Assembly: GCA_947568835.1 (NCBI GenBank)
Contig: OX387610.1
Location: 5,186,001 to 5,250,000 of the forward strand
Direction of reading: 5' to 3'
DNA length: 64,000 nt
Origin: Protonemura montana
Lineage: Eukaryota; Arthropoda; Insecta; Plecoptera; Nemouridae
Below the pieces are notes generated by a model. The model saw only the letters and a program-made list of their open reading frames with translations. It made no database searches and was not told where the DNA came from. Within the stretch, counting starts at the first letter, position 1. Each line of letters opens with the position of its first letter. Below, piece by piece: positions 9,801 through 20,200 of the stretch. Both the position numbers and the translations under genes were made by a program.

Positions 9801-12800
9801 CCGGCATACGAACCAGGGACCTCCCAATTGCCTGTCGAGTCGGGTGCTGTCTGGGCCCACATCTTCCAGTTTTCACCGGGTGGAAAAAGGGGTCAATTCT
9901 GGTCAATTCATTTTTCTGGTTCAAACATCTGGGACATTTGCAACCAGAAAAATATTTCTATCACTCACATTCGTTCCGGCATGGGAAGCTCCTTTCCCTC
10001 ACCAACCACCTCCATCCAGAGGGCGTCGTGACGCTCTTTAATCTCGTGCCACTCGGCTATTTGTCCTTGTTGACACACGATGTACTGCAGCTTCATGTAC
10101 AGCGGCTCCTCCTCGTAAAGACCTTGGAATTTTTGAGGTTCCAACTCCTCGACCCTCACTTCCATGCGCACCTGGAAGAATATTTGCAGTCAATTATGAT
10201 GTTTTAAACGCAACCCGCAGATCAAATTTGGCTCCTCCATTTCTAGTGTTGAATGTGGAGGAGCCTAGTTTGCTCTTCGGGGTGCGTTTAGGGGTTGATC
10301 TACTATTGGTTCATGTAGCTTTGATGCTGTCAAGGTCATATAATGTCCCAAATTATTAGGATTTTACAAAATTCCTTATTGTCGTTCGCTGGATAATAAT
10401 GGAAAAATTTTGGCAAAGCAAAATTAAAATTTTTCACGCCTTTTTTTTGTCCCGTAAACACTAAAAATCATAGTATGGAACTAGTCAGTTAAAAAGTACA
10501 ATTAAATTCAGTGTATACAGCTACAATATAAATTTAAATTTATTATTTAATCATTAAGTGTAGTTTTAATTTGTATCTTAAAAGATACATATAACTTCAT
10601 GGTTGATACTCTTACCTGCCTGACGACCTTACGGCCTCTCTTCATGTACTCCCACTTAAAGACCATTGCAGCGTCAGGGATTTCTACCTGCGGGCATAAA
10701 GGGGGTTTTATGGATTACATGGTCGTCCGTCCAGATGGCTCTTCTCTGATTTTATAGCGTCCCCCATTTGGGCAATGAGTGTTAGATTCTGATGGATACA
10801 TAGTCTACAAAGGAGGGAGGTCAGACAAAACAACTCGAACATTACAAAGAAAATATGCAACGGGATTTTGTTTAAGCAATCTCCCTAGGTTTTTTAAACG
10901 TTCAAATGCCTGATCTTGAACGGGTATTGCACCAATTTTAAAATAAAGTCACATTGATGAATCTACGAAAACAAGTTCTTAAGATCAATCTAAAGAATAG
11001 ATCAAGTGGACATGAGTCAAAAAACCGTCAAAAATCGACCAATCGATTTTGATTAGAAACTGGACAAAAGAGATTGAACATTTTCTGATTTCAATTCTTC
11101 AAGTTGCTTGTTTCAGATATTTCTCCATGTTTATCTTACCTCGCTCTCACGACAGCAAACGTGTGAAATTTCACCTGTCACGAGGACTCGTTTAGAACAT
11201 ATAGCCTAGTCTAGACTAGACTAGACTAGTGAGAACATTTTAAAGAAAGTATTCATAAGCCAAAAATGATCAAAAGTCTGACGCGCCGTTAAGCCCCGCT
11301 ATTCATTCATTCATTCAAAGAAAACATGCAGCTTGATTGATTGATTATTGCTATTTAATGACGCTCTGTTTTGACATCTGACAATATCACACTGGTATAA
11401 AAGCGTCGGTAAATGAGTGGATAATGATGAACCTAACCTGGCCTAGAAGGGAGGAGGGGAAACCCGGTGCTCCGGCTAAACGGCTTTACACCACCGGCTT
11501 AACTTCCTTTCCGAAGGACGGTACAACGTGAATAACAGAATTCCTTCACAAATCTATGCTCTCGAAAGGTTGATAAGCAAGGCGAATGAAATTGCTGTAC
11601 TAACTTTCATCCCTCCAACCTCTCTACCAAACAGAACTGGTCATGTGTATGGTAGTCATCGATCCTATTCCTGACTCAGCGCAGTGATGCTAAACTTCGG
11701 TGATCTCACGAGAACCGGTGTTTCCAACACGCCAAAACGTTCGGACAAAACATTCAACTTGACAATTTCATTCACAATTAATATTGCAAATTATTAATTT
11801 ACGACTGAATGCCTGTTTTTCAGTAGAATGTTTACTGATTAACGGCCAATCATATACTTCCACTTTCATCACAATCTCCAACTATCTTGGAGAACTGGTC
11901 CTGAATATATTTCTCAGAAATTCTGAGAATACCTTCGTATGACAAAGAGTGAACTGTACCTTCTATAACTTTAAAAAAATTAACATCTTCAATATAATTG
12001 GCAAGAACTTCGATCCAAAAATAGGTCATATCACAAATCAGATGAACAAAACTCTGAACGAAAACGAATTTAATTTCAATAATTAAACCGAGTCCATTAA
12101 ACACGTACCAGATCTCTCGCTTTTCTTGAATTTCTCACTGTGAGAATAGCAAAGCCATCGTTCTCGATTCGTCGCAATTGTAGGGTTCGTGCGCTCACCT
12201 TTCCTTCACTAGAAGAAAATAAAACAATTCGTTTAATCGTAATCTGTCTTACTTAACTTCCACTTGAGATGCCGGGTGATATGTTTTAAGACGTCCCTCT
12301 GTTCGATACGGAGATACAATTGCCTGACTGATTACTCACTGGGTTGCTGTGGCAAAGGTGAATGCACCCGGCAGAGTTACATCAGACGATCTAGCTTCGT
12401 TAAACCACTCGTTAAACATGTCTAACGGATCGTCAAACACAGCTTCGATCATTGATACGCCTGAGTCGGTTTTGTAGCTGTCTCTCTGTGAAAAAAGTGG
12501 GGTGTAATTTCATGATATTTACAATGAGATTGTTTTTTAGTATTTTGAGATTTTCTTTGATTTTAGTGCAGTTAATTAGTTTCGTTAGTTAAAAGATTCT
12601 TTGATGATTTAAAATGTTTGTACGTCATGAATGAATGTGTGAAAAAGAAGTAGCTGGATAAACAATCGTTAATTTCGTAACTTAAATTGAAATTTCTAAA
12701 ATAATATCGGTCAGAGCGATGGCTATGAGGTGTTAGTGTTTTATGTTTTATATTAACATTGCTCTTTGATCAATAAATGAAATTTAATCCATAAAAAAAA

Positions 12801-13522
12801 ATATACAAAGTTATCAACTGCTTTACTTTTTTAAAACAGACATAAAATAGTAATTTTATAAAGTTTGTGCTAAAATTATGTTTAAAAATTACTAAAATCA
12901 ATTTTTGCGCGTAGCTCGTGTGGTTTGGGAATAAGTACTTATTTATTTCAAAGTGACAGTAAAACTTAAAAAAAAAGCCACAGTAATATCCTATAAAGCA
13001 AAAACTCGATTGCATTGGTATTTAAAGTTATCAAGTGAGAATTAGGAGGGTATCTGTTCAAATCATGTCCATCTTGTCAGGTGTGAACATTTCAATCCGT
13101 CTCGACTCGACCATCTAAGCTGTGTTGCCAACTTACGTATCTACCACCACACCTTCTCATCGGGTAAGCCAGAGATCTTTGCAAAAACCTAAACGCACCG
13201 TTGAAAAACAAATAAAAAGCATTTAATAACGCAGCTCAATCAGTCGTTTCTGACAGCTGACATGTTTTGAGAGGTTAATATTGACTTCTTAAAATGCATG
13301 GATTCCTCGTATGGCTATAACTCAAAGAATTTCAGTTTTTTCGATAGACTTAAAGACGGTTTATTAAAATTTGTACTTATTTTAAAAATATGCTAGCATC
13401 AAATCGTACGTTTTACCAACCTTTTCGTTATATTTCCATCCCACACAAGCAAAAACAACCACAAAATTCTTGAGAGCGAACAAAAACCATATTAACAAAC
13501 AAAATTTCTTCAATCCCTTCAT
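6815..13522 (-). CDS. Secreted PNPO-like flavin-fold protein, probable pseudoenzyme (6 exons)
   Basis: Exons on the minus strand: 13421-13522, 12340-12485, 12109-12208, 10616-10687, 9969-10171, 6815-6941. Phases join exactly to give 249 aa, close to the family's usual length. Residues 1-26 (KFCLLIWFLFAL core) look like a signal peptide, whereas ordinary pyridoxamine-5'-phosphate oxidase (PNPO) is cytosolic. The family order is clear: DPLDMFNEWFNEA (about 54-66), SARTLQL, DGF, SRK (110-112, FMN side), AAMVFKW, RQVR (139-142) and a C-terminal R-L-A-A end. The PLP-side signatures are not kept: the RPxxSxxGA region reads EEEPLYMKLQY (160-170), and RLHDR, whose Arg and His are active-site residues in E. 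coli, reads TIADR (227-231). I infer the fold is kept and may bind a flavin, but oxidase activity is unlikely. The phase-0 link of exon 1 to exon 2 is the least certain step. It diverges from the synthetase gene 3.7 kb away. Confidence 0.75.
7131..7497 (+). mobile_element. Candidate solo LTR
   Basis: A block bounded by TGGAA direct repeats (7126-7130 and 7498-7502) that starts TGTGCAAG. It contains a perfect palindrome, a TATA-like CTATAAGAC near 7293 and AATAAA near 7421. This is the U3-R-U5 order of an LTR or promoter. Its right end does not finish in a clean CA, no internal retroelement region was found, and it lies in intron 5 of the PNPO-like gene. Confidence 0.45.
7255..7285. promoter_or_regulatory. 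Perfect 31-bp palindrome with two CACGTG boxes
   Basis: Arms GGCCGGTCACGTGAC (7255-7269) and its exact reverse complement (7271-7285) flank one C. Each arm holds the E-box CACGTG. A TATA-like sequence follows about 8 bp downstream. Confidence 0.6.
7500..8185. other. Intron DNA, nothing recognised
   Basis: Intron 5 of the PNPO-like gene. AT-rich; only a short (TTTA)n run at 8160-8182 stands out. Confidence 0.4.
8188..8485 (-). repeat. 5S-derived SINE lacking its head
   Basis: Tail (GACGCACTGTTTTGACATC) and body on the minus strand as far as the ATAATAAGCAAGGCGAG block. The 5S-like part is missing. Confidence 0.8.
9040..9235. repeat. 41-bp minisatellite, about 5 units
   Basis: Repeats of a unit containing CTCAAATAACCTGGATAGAG and CATAGGATCCAGCCAGCTGA. 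It is the reverse complement of the larger array at 22.26-22.92 kb and of the same kind as 37.56-37.64 kb. Confidence 0.9.
9236..9335 (-). repeat. 5S-derived SINE body fragment
   Basis: GGATGATAATTAGCCTAACT, AGAAACCCGGTTCCGGCAC and CTACTCCTGTCGAAGAG match the distal SINE body. Confidence 0.7.
9760..9910 (-). repeat. tRNA-derived SINE, family T2
   Basis: Minus-strand copy of the element best seen at 35.59-35.80 kb: GAGCTAGACTGGAAAAATTT tail, GAACCGGCATACGAACCAGG (B-box side), CAATTG, GTCGGGTGC. The A-box side is degraded. Confidence 0.65.
11330..11745 (-). repeat. 5S-rRNA-headed SINE, near full length
   Basis: The complete tail-to-head order is present, including TGACGCTCTGTTTTGACATC, the GGAAAGG hairpin, GCAGTGATGCTAAACTTCGG and AACCGGTGTTTCCAACACG. 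Confidence 0.85.
11850..12104 (-). other. Open reading frame inside PNPO-like intron 3
   Basis: 84 codons from ATG (VEDVNFF-type, acidic and aromatic-rich, ending GDCDESGSI). It looks protein-like but lies between two exons that already join in phase, and I recognise no family. It could be a remnant of an inserted gene or a chance ORF. Confidence 0.2.
13030..13275. repeat. Single copy of the repeat arrayed at 36.6 kb
   Basis: CATCTTGTCAGGTGTGAACA, TCTCGACTCGACCATCTAAG and TGTGTTGCCAACTTACG, then GACAGCTGACATGTTTTGAG, match 36.60-37.03 kb. It lies in intron 1 of the PNPO-like gene. Confidence 0.75.
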
Positions 13523-13539
13523 GGTCTTAACTCTGTCAA

Positions 13540-14135
13540 CAGCAAATCACAACTGAATAAAGAGACCGCCGTAATAAGCACTTTTATCTAGAAATGTTCA
13601 TCACTGGTCGTCTCTCGCACCTTTGTGGTTTAATAACTAGGCTACTTCCTGTAATTAAAAAGTCGGATTCAATATTCACTCGGTAGGTGCGATCGGATAC
13701 GAATAGCTACAGGAAGTATATAGGAGAAATATAACAACGATATTGTTGGTTGTAGCGATGATTAACGACGGCCAAGGGTATGGCCGAAATGGTAACTTTT
13801 TAACCTCCGCTAAGGCAATGTCCTCGTTTTGGGAATTTGGTTTGATAAAAGGGTGACACATCATTTTAGGTGGAACGTTTTTGAATGACATTTGTGTAGT
13901 TGTAGGTAAGCCTTGTCAAAACGATGGTACAGTTTTTGGTTGTGTCACATTAAATTGTTTTTGCTTAGCAATCCGTTTGACCATCACCGAAGAGTCGGTG
14001 ATTCAGGATGAAATGGTTTTTAAATAGGTATCAAATTGATGAACTTTGCCGCTCCTAATACAGCCCTGTCATTACAGTCTGCATATTTTAATTATGTACA
14101 GGCATCGAGTTTATAGGTTTATAGTTAGATAGCGG
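13540..14135. other. Upstream of PNPO-like gene, nothing recognised
   Basis: This should hold the promoter and 5' UTR of the minus-strand PNPO-like gene. A 71-codon minus-strand ORF (13676-13891) has no recognisable motif. No TATA box can be singled out in this AT-rich DNA. Confidence 0.3.
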
Positions 14136-14139
14136 TAAT

Positions 14140-14510
14140 GTTAAACTTTCTGACGAGCAAACAAAGCCTGCAACACGTGTTAACGGTAAATGCCACCCGA
14201 TGGCGTTGGCGGACGTTCTTTTTCACATATTATTACTATTAAACAAAAAACGACGCAAAATGCCGATACAGGTATAGCAATCGTTGAGGTTAGCGTTAAT
14301 AACTTGATTAATTCAGCGTGAACCAGTTTCAAATGCGAGTTACCATTGAAAAATAACGAAATAACATTTTGTAACGATCTAAAAGATGGTGACTTCACCT
14401 AGAAGCATCCTATATTTTGGTTGGTTTTTTAGTAATTTAACGGCCGTTTATAAAGCAAAAAAAGTTTTTAATTAGCGCTGACTCTTTGACAGTACCAATA
14501 AACTCAATGG
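14140..14510. repeat. Diverged interspersed repeat, family R1
   Basis: GAGCAAACAAAGCCTGCAAC, CACCCGATGGCG, CAATCGTTGAGGTTAGCG, GGTGACTTCACCTAGAAGCA, in the same order as 2850-3205. Confidence 0.6.
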
Positions 14511-14864
14511 TACAGGCTTAGGTGCAGGTGTTTTTCAAAGGTACAGGTATAACAATATCGGTTACACACTCTATGATAAACGATTTTGATTATTATGCTA
14601 GAAGAGTACATCCATCACCAAACTATTTTCGAAACTGGTCGGCCCAAACCGCCTCCGTTTTGGTATGATAACCAGAGTTAACAAAAAAAAAATTTTAATT
14701 GGTCAACTGGTATGACCTTTAAAACAGAAAATAATTAATTCTATCGAAACCAGACTCGACGCACTCTCGCTCATTTGCAATTATCAACATTTGGGTTATT
14801 TTTGTCAACTTCAAATCTTAGTTTAATAAGCCATGTAAAACGTTTTGTGATTCGAAATAATTAT

Positions 14865-15060
14865 GCGTGTGCTATCACTGAAGTTAAGTAACATTGCGCT
14901 GGGGCTATGCGCTGAATGGTGACAATTTTTCGCGTAATTAGTTTTGTTTTTGTTAAAGGGATCATTGTTAGGACATATCACTTAGCTTGGCTTGTCAATC
15001 TGTGAGCAAAGTATTTTGTTCAAGTTGTACCGTCCTTAACAGAAAAAGTATTACTCTTCT
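14865..15060 (+). repeat. Degraded 5S-derived SINE
   Basis: TCACTGAAGTTAAGTAACAT, TGCGCTGGG and later TTCAAGTTGTACCGTCCTTA remain in order with gaps between them. Confidence 0.5.
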
Positions 15061-15064
15061 TGGA

Positions 15065-17160
15065 GTTGGAACCATGTGGCAGCAGTGATAATGGTGGCAA
15101 AATCAATCATAGTCGAATACGAACAAATTAGAAGAAAGTACATTATAACTCTTCTATTTTAATAAATTTTTCACACGAGAGCAATTATATCTATATTTAA
15201 AATATCACGAAGAAGGAATCTAAATTTAAACGGCTATAAAATGAATGTTTCAATGAAGCAAACAGTCTTACCCTTCCAGCAAAAGACTTCCCCCAGATCC
15301 GCTACCACCTTATAAACGACATTTCGGTTAAAATTGCAGTGACAGAATACTACAAACGCTATCTACAAAGTCATATCAAGATTTTTAAATTGTTTAGCTT
15401 GAAAATCACAACATCTTGGCCCAACAAAAGCTTAATTGCAACAAAAAAAAAATGACAGACATCAGTTGAGATAATCTACAGCGTTTTTTTTAAATGACAG
15501 TTGGCCCACATTTCATCCTAAAACGACCGGTAGCGCCTCTGCCGGGAAAGTATGTCCTCACAAAATAAACAATATGGAAACGTGTGAACCAACGAGCTAT
15601 ATAATGGTTGAACACACGCTTCATATTTATAGCTTGCTTACAATTTGTACGCTTAAATAAGTGAACTTCAAACAATCTAAACACTTCTTCATTGTAATTG
15701 AGCTAGTAATTGCCTAGTAATAAACTATTGTGAACTCTGGAAGACGGTACACTATTTTAATTACATATTTCAATCAGCTTGGAAATTATGTCACATATAC
15801 ATGCAAGAGACGCGTGTGTCAATACGGAATTAGCAAACGTAATTAAAATCGAATATCTACCCAAGTAATAATATTCACCAGTAATAAATTGAAATTAAGT
15901 ACTATCTTCGTGTAACTCATAGTTGCAGGCCTTAAAAGTGTCACTTAACGTACTTTCTGGATTTACTTGGCGATCGCAATTTATAGCCCAGATCGAAAAG
16001 CGATTTTTATGTTCTTATAGAGGCAAAAAAGGGACAAACTAAATTTTGGAGATATTTCTGTAAAAGTTTATCAAAATTGTCCACGAGCGCCATTAGTTTA
16101 CAGCTCTGATTAGGGATGTTTTTCAATAAAAACACGGTTATGCAGATAACGATAAATGATAAAATCAGAAAATGTTGCAGTTAATTAAATTGCCAATCCA
16201 GCAATAACTGTATTTTAAAAATGTATTCGTTCACCGTCACCAGTAGACAAGTGCCACAGGGTCCTTATGAAGTGACGCTTGGCCCCAAAAATCAATGAAT
16301 TGATAATCGATAGCTAGGTTAGTTGATCAAAGAGCAGAAAACAAAATAAAAATTACCTGTTCCTGACTAACCCATCTCGCCGATTTTGTCGAATACTTTT
16401 ACTTTTTCATGAGCGTGTACGTGTCCTTGTACTTGTGCCTGTAATTGCAATACTTGTTTTAAGCTGTCAAAAAAACCACAAAAGGTTAAAGGCTAGATAA
16501 ATTAGACACGAGTATAACATACCTATTTACAGAAATATTCTTCTATGTAGCACATTAATTTTCAAATGATCTGTTAGTTCGGAATCAGAAAGGGACCGTA
16601 TCGTTATTGCACCACTAGCATAGCCAGGCCAAATAGGTAAGAAATATATTTGAAATTCTAACAATTGTCTAAAGCTCATATCTTTTATTAAACAGTTTCA
16701 AACCAGCAGCTATCATGACTTCATAAAATAGACATGAAGACATGAAGACAGACATTACTTGTCTTCAATTAATTAAATCTAGAGGTAAAATTACAACATT
16801 TTTGTCACAAACCTTTAGTCGCTGGTAACCAAGAGTAGTCAAACATAAACAATATCAATCAATCATGGAACAAGTAAAAAGAAATAGAATTAAATTAAAG
16901 AAAACATAAAAGAAGATTTTAAATTCAAGTGTGACCTAAAAATCATTTCATGATATGACACAACTACAAAACCACGCGAAACAAAATTATATTTTAGCAA
17001 CTCTTTCACAATACTTAATATAAATAATTATCAAAAAAATGAGGTCTCACGCTTTAAACAAATTAAATCTCCATTATTGGTCATCAGCAAAATATGAAAC
17101 GCAATAAAGTTCCTCATCTCGACATGAGTAAAGTTAATTACAGTGATTTCGACTGCGAAC
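15065..17160. other. Intergenic region between divergent genes
   Basis: Between the PNPO-like gene (minus) and the synthetase (plus). AT-rich, and no exon with matching splice sites was found. Promoter and 5' UTR elements of the synthetase are expected near its right end but cannot be pinned down. Confidence 0.4.
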
Positions 17161-17203
17161 CTGCGTGTCGAGTTCTCCAGTTGTGGGCCAGCGCTCGTTG
17201 ACG

Positions 17204-20200
17204 ATGGATGGTAACATTATCCACGGAGTGACTGAGGTAGAAGTTAGATCGAAGCAGTCACTGGGAGAACATTTCTACAAGAGACTTCAAGAACTGGGCG
17301 ATGCCGTAGCTTTGGTGCAAGAGGTAGGTGCTACAGTTTTAAACACATTTCGAACAAAAAGTCTTCGGTATTTGTTACATTTTCAGTTTTATTTGTAAGC
17401 AAACTTGTAATTTGTGCATATTTACATGCAAAGTATAGTTATTTACTGGTATGTTTGCTTACTGAACTGAGTGAAAGAGCAATAGTTACTCAAACAAACA
17501 AGTTCTGGATTTGTTTAAGAGGGTACCAAAACAACCCATGCCCGGCATCGGGCAGTTCATCACAATGTAATAGTAATGGGTGGGTGAAACAAGGGTTGTC
17601 ATGGCAATCTAAACAAGTAACCCGTGCCCGGCATCGGGCAGTTCATCACAATGTAATAGTAACGGGTGGGTGAAACAAGGGTTGTCATAGCAATCTAAAA
17701 CAAGTAACCCGTGCCCGGCATCGGGCAGTTCATCACAATGTAATAGTAATGGGTGGGTGAAACAAGGGTTGTCATGGCAATCTAAAACAAGTAACCCGTG
17801 CCCGGCATCGGGCAGTTCATCACAATGTAATAGTAATGGGTGGGTGAAACAAGGGTTGTCATAGCAATCTAAAACAAGTAACCCGTGCCCGGCATCGGGC
17901 AGTTCATCACAATGTAATAGTAATGGGTGGGTGAAACAAGGGTTGTCACGGCAATCTAAACAAGTAACCCGTGCCCGGCATCGGGCAGTTCATCACAATG
18001 TAATAGTAATGGGTGGGTAAAACAAGGGTTGTCACGGCAATCTAAAAGAAGTAACCCGAGCCCGGCATCGGGCAGTTCATCACAATGTAATAGTAATGGA
18101 ATAAAAGGGGCTCACGATGATATAAATAGGTGTCAGTGGACAAGCGATATCTGGTCCACATTAAATGAGTCCAGATCTAACGGAGTAATAAAAAAGTACA
18201 AAGATTTTGAACTAGTGATGCTTTTTAAAGGTTATGAATTCATTATAATTAAACTATTTTACTTCTGTTGAAGCTGTGAGGAGAGAAGTGGTCATTAAAC
18301 TGATGAAAATACAGTAATTATTGTCGATGAACTGCCAATTACAACAAATTGTAAAATCTCCCCAAGGCATCAATTACAAAGCTATTAATTTAGTCGATAC
18401 CTCGTGCAAGTGTGCGAACCGCTCATTATTTCAAACAAACCGGTAACTTTTTTTACAGCGCGTAGGCCAGAGAGAAAAAAAAACTGTGAAATAGAATTTA
18501 AATTGTGAATGTTTGCAATAGTCAAAGTATTTTATTATTAGGAGCCAATCAATAATCTCTAAAAAATTGAAGCCCAAACACGGTCTCGAATCCCGATCTC
18601 CATCTGTCGTTTCCTTCTTCGAATGCACTGCATTTTAATTCTACTGTTTACCTGATAGGTAGGAGTCGGGTAGTTATGTGAGGGGGAAGGTAACTGAGTT
18701 TCGATAGTCGAGTCGAGTCTGGTTGAAATTTTGACAAGTTAAAACCTTTTCAATTGGCACCTACAAACTTGGTACGTACCAAACAAAAAAATGTAGTTAT
18801 ACCTCTTAATTTCAAATAAGCCACCTATCATTGATAAGTTACGAACGACAATTACCACGAGACACTTTAACCTTGGCTTCAAAACTTTATTACAATTCCA
18901 TCCAACTAATTCCACCACGGTCTACATCAAAGAAACCCATTACATAAGACGACGGCACGATATCTTCGCGATCAATCTCTCAACAGAGTGCCTCCTGGTT
19001 AAATTGACAAGTCATGTTTACTTCGCTCCAAAGTCCGCCACGCAAGGAACAAAACATGACTGCAGGATGCAATAATCCCCGGTTTCTCACACAAACCATT
19101 GTTTACCTGATCGCGCTAGGGAACATTAATCAAGCTACCATTAGCTCCCAACTAATTACAGCCAAAGGGTCAGCACGTGTAGTTATACATATCGGGTTGC
19201 AGACATGTTTGGATGGTGCTGTTGTATGGTTGTGCTCTATTTAGACTGACTTGCGGTCCTGAAGAGGACGTCGATGTTTTGTCGGCGCCAACGCCGACAT
19301 CTTGTGGAGAAATTAGGAGAATTATTGTAAATGCATTTTACTCAATTGACCAATTTTTATCTGTTGACATGAATATACCATGTATCTCATAATCTGTAGA
19401 TAAATTGACAAGTCTCATAGCTTATGGTCAATCGTGACAATAAAGAAATTATTATTATTATTATAGGAGAACCTAGGTCATTATTAGGGCCGCCAATTTC
19501 TATTACCCAGAGCAAAGCTGAAAAACACTTAAAAACAATTGTAGAATGCCCAAAACTTGACAGACCAAAACGAATATAATAATTTTAGTTCAAAAAAATA
19601 ATAGACAATTAAAGTATTTTTAGAGACGTTTTATCAGTGGAGGAATTACGTAGACGTATTATCGTAGGCCTCTCATGGTCAGGTTTACCTATAAGAAAAT
19701 AATAATCGGGTGGTTTTACATTTTGAAAACACCGGTTTGGGTGAGATCACCGAAGTTAAGCAGAGTCAGGTGTTGGATGGGTGACCATCGATAACGATTT
19801 ACGATGAGCCACTAGTACTGGTCTAACTTTGATGAATGAGGTGGTGACGATGAGGATGATGAATAACCAAACCTGGTCTAGAAGGGTGAAAGAAATCTTG
19901 CCATGTAGCCTACTGCACAAATTATACCGGTCTTACGTCCTTCCAAAGGATGGTACAACGCGAACAACAGGATTCCTCCACAAATCCATGCTGTCGAGAG
20001 GTTGATAAGCAAGGCGAGTGACGTTCCTGTACTTACGTTTGTCTCTCCAACCTCTGTCCCGAACAGAACTGGTAATTTGTTCAGTGGTCACCAAACCAAT
20101 ACTTGACCAGCGCAGTGTTAGTTGAACTCCGATCTCACGAGGACCGGTATTCCTAACCCGCCAAACCGTTCAGTGTAAGCTTTTCTTCATATTAAACTAA

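Noticed and set aside
13137..13176. Possible PNPO-like exon reading MRRCGGRY
   Set aside because: The sequence belongs to the repeat arrayed at 36.6 kb, and its phase does not fit exon 1, whereas exon 1 joins exon 2 directly in phase 0.
17455..17673. ORFs reading through the 86-bp repeats (also 18029-18271)
   Set aside because: They arise from repeat sequence whose period is not a clean multiple of three across units and start at non-ATG codons. No protein features.
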